Origin: Gammaproteobacteria bacterium | GTDB taxonomy: Bacteria; Pseudomonadota; Gammaproteobacteria; SZUA-140 | Length of the DNA: 5,521 bases | NCBI GenBank assembly: GCA_026994735.1 | Contig: JALWQD010000194.1 | Span: 1 to 5,521, forward strand | Reading direction: 5' to 3' | Shown: one piece after another, positions 1-4,236 of the stretch | Layout: each line of letters opens with the position of its first letter | Position numbering within the stretch: the first letter of the stretch is position 1 | Made by a program: the position numbers and the translations under genes | Notes under the pieces: generated by a model | What the model was told of the DNA's origin: nothing | What the model saw: only the letters and a program-made list of their open reading frames with translations | The model's database searches: none

Positions 1-428
1 TGGCAGCGATTATCAGCCCCGATAGCCAGCGCCATGAACAGGCCCTGGCCCGTTATGGCATGCACCTTGGCACCGCTTTTCAATTGATTGATGATGTCCT
101 CGACTACAGTGCCAGCAGCGAACAGATCGGTAAAAATATCGGTGATGATCTGGCCGAAGGCAAACCTACCCTGCCGCTGATCCATGCCATGCGCGTCGGC
201 ACAGCAGCACAATCAGCGATCATCCGCCAGGCGATTGAATCCGGTGGTCGCGATGACATCGATAGCGTTCTCCAGACTATTGAATCAACGAATGCCTTGG
301 CGTACACTGCCGAATCGGCAAAGGATGAGGCACAAAAGGCTCAAGAAGCCTTGTGTGATCTACCCGACTCACCCTATCGAGAGGCCTTGCTCTCACTGGC
401 CGAATTCGCCGTTTGCCGCGATCATTGA
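1..428 (+). CDS. ispB: Octaprenyl diphosphate synthase, C-terminal part (5' end outside window)
   Basis: This trans-prenyltransferase extends farnesyl diphosphate with isopentenyl diphosphate units to make the ubiquinone side chain; it acts in the cytoplasm and needs Mg2+. The reading frame is open from base 3 and ends with TGA at 426-428, giving 141 visible residues, a little under half of the roughly 320-residue family length. The second aspartate-rich motif DDVLD, which binds diphosphate through Mg2+, is encoded at 90-104, inside GTAFQLIDDVLDY. It is followed by GKNIGDDLAEGKPTLPLIHA, typical of long-chain prenyl synthases. The C-terminus (REALLSLAEFAVCRDH) aligns with the E. coli IspB end as I recall it. 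The first aspartate-rich motif lies upstream of the window. Product chain length (octaprenyl or nonaprenyl) cannot be read from this part. A tRNA-Pro gene follows 30 nt after the stop on the same strand. Confidence 0.95.
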   Translation, partial: AAIISPDSQRHEQALARYGMHLGTAFQLIDDVLDYSASSEQIGKNIGDDLAEGKPTLPLIHAMRVGTAAQSAIIRQAIESGGRDDIDSVLQTIESTNALAYTAESAKDEAQKAQEALCDLPDSPYREALLSLAEFAVCRDH

Positions 429-458
429 TCGCCAGCCTTATTATTTTCACCACACCAT

Positions 459-535
459 CGGGGTGTAGCTCAGCCTGGTAGAGCACTACGTTCGGGACGT
501 AGGGGCCGTAGGTTCAAATCCTATCACCCCGACCA
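459..535 (+). tRNA. tRNA-Pro, anticodon CGG
   Basis: The 77 nt fold into a complete cloverleaf. The acceptor stem is CGGGGTG (459-465) with CACCCCG (525-531), discriminator A532 and an encoded CCA (533-535). The D stem is GCTC/GAGC (468-471, 481-484). The anticodon stem is CTACG/CGTAG (486-490, 498-502) with loop TTCGGGA, placing anticodon CGG at 493-495. The T loop is TTCAAAT at 513-519. The C1-G72 pair and A73 are identity features of bacterial proline tRNAs. It decodes only CCG, so another proline tRNA must exist elsewhere. It may be read through from ispB; a possible -10 (TATTAT, 439-444) lies just upstream but has no well-spaced -35. No intrinsic terminator with a T run follows on this strand before the convergent porin gene. 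Confidence 0.97.
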
Positions 536-703
536 TCAGCAAACGGCGCAAAATACCTGACTGCGGACAGCTGTCTTCGCCGACCATCCCAGAGGCCGCG
601 CAGCGACCGCCTGTTATTGCCCTGCCCCTGACGCGGTAACGTATCACACACCACTACTAACAACTTACGCCCACCGACAACAGAGCGGACGTTTTACGGC
701 CAT

Positions 704-730
704 AAAAAAAGGCCGGGCAAAAGCCCGGCC
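704..730 (-). terminator. Intrinsic terminator of the porin gene
   Basis: A perfect 8-bp GC-only stem (711-718 with 723-730) encloses a 4-nt loop. It is followed in the minus-strand sense by seven T residues (A704-A710 on the plus strand). It lies about 30 nt after the TAA stop of the porin gene. The plus-strand side has no T run, so it should act mainly on minus-strand transcripts, although the hairpin could slow read-through from tRNA-Pro. Confidence 0.92.
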
Positions 731-759
731 TCTTCGTCAAGAAAATGATCGAAAACGGC

Positions 760-1815
760 TTAGAACGTGCCGGTTACATTGATCATTGACTTGGCGCCAT
801 CATCAATACCACTGATTTTATTCAGCATGTTAGCCGTTGTCGTGCTACCGGCAGAAGCAGCGGTGTTACCGGTGCCGTCGGTATACTCGAAAGCGATTTC
901 GAGGTTACTGGCCGGGCTGTAGGCAGCGTAGATGGTCGTTGCAGTATTGTCGTCAGAGGTGGCAAAAACGGCACTGTCCCAACCCACTGAGCTGTAACGC
1001 AGGCCGAGTTCGACGCCCATACCGGGATTACCCTTGACCCAGACATCATAGGCACCATCAACAACGTCCGAGGTGTTCAGATAATCAAAACCAACCTCGA
1101 CCATGTTCATCCAGTCATAGCTGGCATTGATGTCAAAGACATTACCAGCTGACAGAGGATTGTTGGCAGCATCATAATCTTCCTGGGAAACAAAGCCAAA
1201 CTCAACATTCAGCCCTGGAATCTGGCTCGGTGATACGCTGGCGTTCAGGGCCAGTGAATTACCGCCCGCAGCCGCTGTTGAAGAGCTGCCATGACCATTG
1301 CCGATATCATTCAGCACGGCACCGGTAACGGTAACCGGACCCATCATGCCAGTCAAAGCAACACCGGCAACATTGTTGCCAACAAACTCACCTGTCTGGT
1401 GATCGAGAACACTATAGACAGCACTGTGAGAGCTGAAGCGCTGGTCAACAATATCTTCCGCATCCTGGCCAACAGGGTTGTTGAAGACACCACCGATGGC
1501 GGTCAGCATCGGATTAATCTGCCAGGCAGCGTAGGCCTGCTCGAGTGAACCCGAAGCAGTTGTACTCGTGCTCAGGTCAACATCGGCACGAACCGTTACG
1601 GCACCGGCTGTATGGGTGAAATCAACTTCACCATTGGCACTGAACTGGTTTTCGTTAGGGTTGTCGGTACCGGTAGGGCCGGCAGTATTGTCGGCAGCTT
1701 CGTCAATAATGACCAGGTTAGCGTCAACAAAACCGCTGACATCAACAGCATAGGCACTGGTAACCGGGGCAGCAATGGCACTGGCAACGGCCAGGGCAAT
1801 CAGTTTCTTGTTCAT
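760..1815 (-). CDS. Outer membrane beta-barrel (porin-like) protein
   Basis: The 351-residue protein is predicted to be exported and inserted into the outer membrane as a beta-barrel, probably a general diffusion channel; its substrate is unknown. The N-terminus has two lysines, a hydrophobic alanine-rich segment and a likely signal peptidase I site after Ala23 (AYA/VDV). The mature part shows alternating hydrophobic/polar strands rich in G, N, T, S and aromatics, has no cysteine, and ends in ...INVTGTF with the terminal phenylalanine typical of BAM-dependent barrels. The segment EQAYAAWQINPMLTAIGGVFNNPVG resembles OmpL-like beta-barrel porin-2 proteins by eye; a Gram-negative porin-4 type is the alternative. 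It is markedly acidic, about 39 Asp/Glu against 6 Lys/Arg in the mature part. The start is supported by GGGAGAG 5 nt upstream (1821-1827). The gene stands alone with its own promoter and terminator. Confidence 0.85.
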   Translation of the reverse strand: MNKKLIALAVASAIAAPVTSAYAVDVSGFVDANLVIIDEAADNTAGPTGTDNPNENQFSANGEVDFTHTAGAVTVRADVDLSTSTTASGSLEQAYAAWQINPMLTAIGGVFNNPVGQDAEDIVDQRFSSHSAVYSVLDHQTGEFVGNNVAGVALTGMMGPVTVTGAVLNDIGNGHGSSSTAAAGGNSLALNASVSPSQIPGLNVEFGFVSQEDYDAANNPLSAGNVFDINASYDWMNMVEVGFDYLNTSDVVDGAYDVWVKGNPGMGVELGLRYSSVGWDSAVFATSDDNTATTIYAAYSPASNLEIAFEYTDGTGNTAASAGSTTTANMLNKISGIDDGAKSMINVTGTF

Positions 1816-1820
1816 TTAGT

Positions 1821-1869
1821 CTCTCCCAAAAGTGGTTGTTTTACGACAGAGAGAGCATAAAACTCTCCC
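1821..1869 (-). promoter_or_regulatory. Porin mRNA leader: two GGGAGAG motifs and a possible 5-codon leader ORF
   Basis: In the minus sense, GGGAGAG occurs at 1869-1863 and again at 1827-1821, the latter being the porin ribosome binding site. The first copy is followed after 4 nt by ATG (1858-1856) and a tiny frame, Met-Leu-Ser-Leu-Ser, stopping at TAA (1843-1841). The codons CTC TCT CTG of this frame can pair with either GGGAGAG copy, giving two mutually exclusive short stems. One is local with a 7-nt loop; the other covers the porin ribosome binding site. The motifs are directly visible; a switching role is inference, and the 4-nt spacing before the small ATG is short. Confidence 0.35.
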
Positions 1870-1917
1870 ATCGGCGACTACTTATACCCGACAAAAAACA
1901 ACAAAGCAACCACTTTT
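1828..1917. repeat. 11-bp perfect inverted repeat flanking the porin promoter
   Basis: AAAAGTGGTTG at 1828-1838 is repeated exactly in inverted orientation as CAACCACTTTT at 1907-1917. Continuing inward, 3 of the next 4 positions also match, making 14 of 15. One arm overlaps the proposed -35 element; the other sits immediately upstream of the porin ribosome binding site. The 68-nt spacing contains the -10 and the leader. It could be a pair of operator half-sites or, if transcription starts further upstream, an RNA stem. Confidence 0.6.
1881..1909 (-). promoter_or_regulatory. Predicted sigma70-type promoter of the porin gene
   Basis: In the minus sense, TTGCTT (1909-1904) is followed by a 17-nt spacer and TATAAG (1886-1881), giving a start near 1874 and a leader of about 58 nt. 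The spacing is optimal and the -10 is close to consensus; the -35 matches at four positions. The region just upstream is rich in A and T tracts, which often stimulate transcription. Confidence 0.55.
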
Positions 1918-1950
1918 TTGCTTTTTGTGCAAAAAACACAAACATATGTT
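1914..1950. promoter_or_regulatory. Cluster of dyads upstream of the porin promoter (possible operators)
   Basis: Three symmetrical sequences are packed here. TTTTTTGC (1914-1921) faces GCAAAAAA (1929-1936). TTTGTG (1924-1929) faces CACAAA (1937-1942) across 7 nt. AACATATGTT (1941-1950) is a perfect 10-bp palindrome. The second dyad is centred near -59 relative to the predicted porin start, a usual distance for an upstream activator. It resembles a CRP site, but its half-sites are one base closer than the CRP consensus, so no regulator is assigned. Confidence 0.3.
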
Positions 1951-2140
1951 GCTTAAATGAGACATTCTTCAATAATCAGATAGTTAAAGGGAACGCTTTG
2001 CCCTTCACGGAGGGCCATGAAACATCAGTCGTATGAAATAAGCAACAACCACACTCACCCACTACAGACAAGCCGCGCCGCGACAAAAGGCCCCTTTCAG
2101 ATATAACCTGGCGTGCGCGATGACCGGACACCAGAAACGA

Positions 2141-2168
2141 CAACACCCGGCACAAGGGCCGGGTGTTG
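2141..2168 (-). terminator. Terminator hairpin after tRNA-Gln (rplM-rpsI-tRNA transcript)
   Basis: A perfect 11-bp stem, CAACACCCGGC (2141-2151) with GCCGGGTGTTG (2158-2168), encloses a 6-nt loop. It begins 8 nt beyond the CCA end of tRNA-Gln. The T-rich tail is interrupted on both strands (TCGTTTCT in the minus sense, TTTGATG in the plus sense), so it may be bidirectional and not fully efficient. Its position makes the minus-strand transcript the obvious client. Confidence 0.75.
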
Positions 2169-2176
2169 TTTGATGA

Positions 2177-2250
2177 TGGCTGGGGGACCAGGATTCGAAC
2201 CTGGATTGACGGAGTCAGAGTCCGTAGTCCTACCGTTGGACGATCCCCCA
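2177..2250 (-). tRNA. tRNA-Gln, anticodon CTG
   Basis: The 74 nt form a complete cloverleaf on the minus strand. The acceptor is TGGGGGA with TCCCCCA, with discriminator G and an encoded CCA at 2179-2177. The D stem is GTCC/GGAC. The anticodon stem is ACGGA/TCCGT with loop CTCTGAC, giving anticodon CTG. The T arm is CCAGG-TTCGAAT-CCTGG. The unusual T1-A72 pair, G73 and CTG anticodon are glutamine identity features. It decodes only CAG; a TTG isoacceptor is expected elsewhere. Its 5' end is 14 nt after the rpsI stop, with no recognisable promoter in that gap, so it is probably cut out of the rplM-rpsI mRNA by RNase P and 3' processing nucleases. Confidence 0.96.
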
Positions 2251-2264
2251 ATAAAGCAAGGAGA

Positions 2265-2660
2265 TTAGCGCTTCGAAAATTGAGGACGCTTACGTGCCTT
2301 GTGCAGACCGACCTTCTTACGCTCTACCTCACGCGCATCACGGGTCAGGAAACCAGCCTGACGCAAGGGCTGACGCAAACCCTCTTCATCATAGGCACGC
2401 AGCGCCCTGGCAATACCATGGCGGATGGCGCCGGCCTGGCCGCTATTGCCACCACCACAAACCGTCACCTGCAAATCAACCTTGCCGAGCATATTGGCAA
2501 CTTCAAGCGGTTGACGGACAACCATGCGCGCAGTCTCACGACCAAAATAATCTTCCAGCGAACGCTTGTTGATTTCAATCTTGCCACTGCCCAGCGTCAT
2601 AAAGACACGGGCCGCTGAACTTTTACGTCGACCGGTTGCGTAATACGTATTCTCTGCCAT
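2265..2660 (-). CDS. rpsI: 30S ribosomal protein S9 (uS9)
   Basis: S9 is a small-subunit head protein whose basic C-terminal tail reaches the P-site tRNA. The 131-residue product is close to the E. coli length of 130. It starts MAENTYYATGRRKSSAARV, carries the conserved block GGGNSGQAGAIRHGIARAL, and ends in the basic tail KARKRPQFSKR; this tail interacts with tRNA in known ribosomes. ATG at 2660 was chosen because the protein then begins exactly like other S9 proteins and has GAG 8 nt upstream. ATGs at 2666 and 2693 are in frame but poorly placed. It lies 82 nt downstream of rplM and 14 nt upstream of tRNA-Gln, in the usual rplM-rpsI order. Confidence 0.98.
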   Translation of the reverse strand: MAENTYYATGRRKSSAARVFMTLGSGKIEINKRSLEDYFGRETARMVVRQPLEVANMLGKVDLQVTVCGGGNSGQAGAIRHGIARALRAYDEEGLRQPLRQAGFLTRDAREVERKKVGLHKARKRPQFSKR

Positions 2661-2692
2661 GTTCATTTCTCGTTGCTGCTGTTCTTGAATCA

Positions 2693-2713
2693 CCTGACTG
2701 CCTTGCCGTCAGG
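2693..2713 (-). other. Small stem-loop in the rplM-rpsI spacer
   Basis: CCTGAC (2693-2698) and GTCAGG (2708-2713) form a 6-bp stem with a 9-nt loop in the 82-nt spacer. There is no T run after it in the minus sense, so it is unlikely to be a terminator. It could be an RNA processing or stability element between the two ribosomal protein cistrons; it could also be chance. Confidence 0.3.
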
Positions 2714-2742
2714 ATCAAAATTATCAGATATTTCAGAGTCGG

Positions 2743-3171
2743 TTAAATATCCAAAACCTGGGGCTGCTGTGCCGCATGCTCATGACCAGGGCCGCCATAG
2801 ACACGCAGTTTGCGAAACATGGCTCGACCAAGTGGATTCTTCGGCAACATGCCCTTCACGGCCAATTCAATTACCCGTTCAGGGTGACTGGCGATCAACT
2901 TCTCAAAGCTGATGGACTTGAGGTTACCGATATAACCGGTGTGGTGGTGATACATCTTGTCGGTAGCCTTGCGTCCGCTTACCCGCACCTTGGCGGCATT
3001 AACGACAACAATATAGTCGCCGGTATCCACGTGAGGCGTATATTCCGGCTTATGCTTGCCGCGCAGACGTAAAGCGATCTCGGTGGCCAGTCGGCCCAAG
3101 GTCTTGCCTGCGGCATCGACGACATACCAGTTATGCTGGACGGTCTCCGGTTTTGCACTGAAGGTCTTCAT
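2743..3171 (-). CDS. rplM: 50S ribosomal protein L13 (uL13)
   Basis: L13 is an early-assembling large-subunit protein that binds 23S rRNA. The product has 142 residues, the same as in E. coli, and reads along it from MKTFSAKPETVQHNWYVVDA to the C-terminal HAAQQPQVLDI. Diagnostic blocks include GKTLGRLATEIALRLRGKHK, YTPHVDTGDYIVVVNA and KGMLPKNPLGRAMFRKLRVY. An AAGGA element lies 12 nt before ATG, rather far but the only candidate. It is the first gene of the rplM-rpsI-tRNA-Gln transcript, with a predicted promoter about 110 nt upstream. In E. coli L13 is reported to repress its own mRNA; whether the leader here does so cannot be judged by eye. Confidence 0.98.
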   Translation of the reverse strand: MKTFSAKPETVQHNWYVVDAAGKTLGRLATEIALRLRGKHKPEYTPHVDTGDYIVVVNAAKVRVSGRKATDKMYHHHTGYIGNLKSISFEKLIASHPERVIELAVKGMLPKNPLGRAMFRKLRVYGGPGHEHAAQQPQVLDI

Positions 3172-3283
3172 AATAACGGCTGATCCTTAAGGTTCAAACA
3201 TGTTCTGTCATGGCCAGAGACTACCCCGGACCAAGCTTACGACAGCCAACATCCACAGGTGCCGCAAGCATCAAAGCCCGAGG

Positions 3284-3312
3284 ATTTTACAGTCTTGGCC
3301 CGTTCGAGGCAA
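3284..3312 (-). promoter_or_regulatory. Predicted promoter of the rplM-rpsI operon
   Basis: In the minus sense, TTGCCT (3312-3307) is followed by exactly 17 nt and TAAAAT (3289-3284). This predicts a start near 3277 and a leader of roughly 105 nt before rplM. It is the best-spaced promoter in the 267-nt divergent region between rplM and xthA. No equally good plus-strand promoter was found; TAAGAT at 3398-3403 is a weak -10 candidate for xthA. Confidence 0.6.
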
Positions 3313-3438
3313 GCTATCTGACGAAAGTTTTTTCAGCCGCATAAGAAGCACCCTCAATGGCAGTCCAGCGCAACCTGTCGCGCGCGCTTGTTTGCGGTAA
3401 GATGCCCGTCACAGAAGCATAACGAGACCCTTATCGCC

Positions 3439-4236
3439 ATGCGTATCGCCACCTGGAATGTCAATTCACTGCGCGTCCGCCTGCCTCATGTCATTGACTG
3501 GCTGCAGGAGAATCCGGTTGATGTCCTCGCTTTGCAGGAAATCAAGCAACAAGACCCTGATTTCCCCCATCAAGCATTGCAGGCGATCGGTTACCACGCG
3601 GTCTGCAGTGGCCAGAAAACCTATAATGGTGTTGCCCTACTCAGCCGTCATGCCATCAACGATGTCGAAACAGGCCTGCCCGAACATGACGATCCGCAAC
3701 GACGTCTGATTGCCGCAACCATTGCTGGCATTCGTATTGTCAATGTTTATATTCCCAATGGTGAAAAGCCGGAATCCGACAAATTCCATTACAAACTGGA
3801 CTGGCTGGAACGCCTGCGTAACTACCTTCAGGCAGCCTTGCAGGTCTATTCCCGGCTGGTCATTGTCGGTGACTTTAATATTGCGCCCGACAGTCGCGAC
3901 ATCCATGACCCCGAGGCCTGGACCAACAAAATTCTCTGTACTGTTCAGGAACGCGAGGCCTTGACAGCGATCACCGACTGCGGCCTCAGCGACAGCTTCC
4001 GTCTCTGTACGCAAGAAGCCGGATTCTACAGCTGGTGGGACTATCGCGCCGCTGCCTTTCGCCGTGACCGGGGGCTGCGTATTGATCTCATCCTCTGCAG
4101 TTCGGCACTGAAAGCATCCTGTCAAAGTTGCATCATCGACAAGACTCCCCGTGGCTGGGAACGTCCCTCGGACCACGCCCCTGTGATCGCCGACTTCTCC
4201 CTCACCAACAATGAGACGCCGCATGAAATATCGTGA
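3439..4236 (+). CDS. xthA: Exodeoxyribonuclease III (AP endonuclease, ExoIII/APE1 family)
   Basis: This Mg2+-dependent enzyme cuts DNA at abasic sites and removes nucleotides and 3' blocking groups in base excision repair. The 265-residue product matches the E. coli length (268). The endonuclease/exonuclease/phosphatase fold motifs are all present: N7 in WNVNSLRVR, E34 in LQEIK, Y104 in NVYIPNG, D145 and N147 in GDFNIAP, D216 in GLRIDLIL, and D245-H246 in SDHAP. The aromatic pair WW at 199-200 corresponds to Trp212-Phe213 of E. coli, involved in abasic-site recognition. ATG 3439 gives the canonical MRIATWNVNSLR start; ATG 3388 upstream would add 17 unrelated residues. The Shine-Dalgarno match is weak (GAG 12 nt upstream). 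The last 14 nt overlap ubiD, suggesting one mRNA and coupled translation. Confidence 0.95.
   Translation: MRIATWNVNSLRVRLPHVIDWLQENPVDVLALQEIKQQDPDFPHQALQAIGYHAVCSGQKTYNGVALLSRHAINDVETGLPEHDDPQRRLIAATIAGIRIVNVYIPNGEKPESDKFHYKLDWLERLRNYLQAALQVYSRLVIVGDFNIAPDSRDIHDPEAWTNKILCTVQEREALTAITDCGLSDSFRLCTQEAGFYSWWDYRAAAFRRDRGLRIDLILCSSALKASCQSCIIDKTPRGWERPSDHAPVIADFSLTNNETPHEIS

Larger units (their letters stand above)
1816..2176. other. Intergenic region between the porin gene and tRNA-Gln
   Basis: These 361 nt contain no convincing protein gene. The half next to the porin (1816-1980) is AT-rich and holds the promoter, leader and dyads. The middle (about 1981-2106) holds only a weak small open frame on the plus strand (2017-2106, 29 codons), preceded by GGAGGG but with only 2 nt between that motif and ATG. 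The end is the hairpin that terminates the tRNA-Gln transcript. A possible plus-strand promoter (TTGCTT at 1949-1954, 16 nt, AATAAT at 1971-1976) would drive a short RNA ending at that hairpin. Confidence 0.5.

Noticed and set aside
563..580. Palindrome GACAGCTGTC (566-575) with flanking GCG/CGC as a tRNA-Pro terminator
   Set aside because: A hairpin would need to open the centre, leaving a short imperfect stem, and no T run follows.
529..588. 9-bp direct repeat CCGACCATC at the tRNA-Pro 3' end and at 580-588, as a possible integration site scar
   Set aside because: It is only 9 bp and 51 bp apart, with no integrase or mobile gene between or nearby; chance is the simpler explanation.
1291..1860. 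Plus-strand open frames opposite the porin gene
   Set aside because: Their sequences are mirror shadows of the porin reading frame, with no ribosome binding sites or family signatures. The porin itself has a signal peptide, promoter, terminator and C-terminal Phe.
1976..2251. A 91-codon minus-strand frame running through tRNA-Gln and the terminator
   Set aside because: It begins inside a structured tRNA gene and crosses the terminator hairpin, so it cannot be a normal protein gene.
2658..2693. Upstream starts for rpsI at 2693 and 2666
   Set aside because: S9 proteins begin at MAEN; the extra residues are not conserved. The GAG element is 8 nt from ATG 2660 but almost touches ATG 2666.
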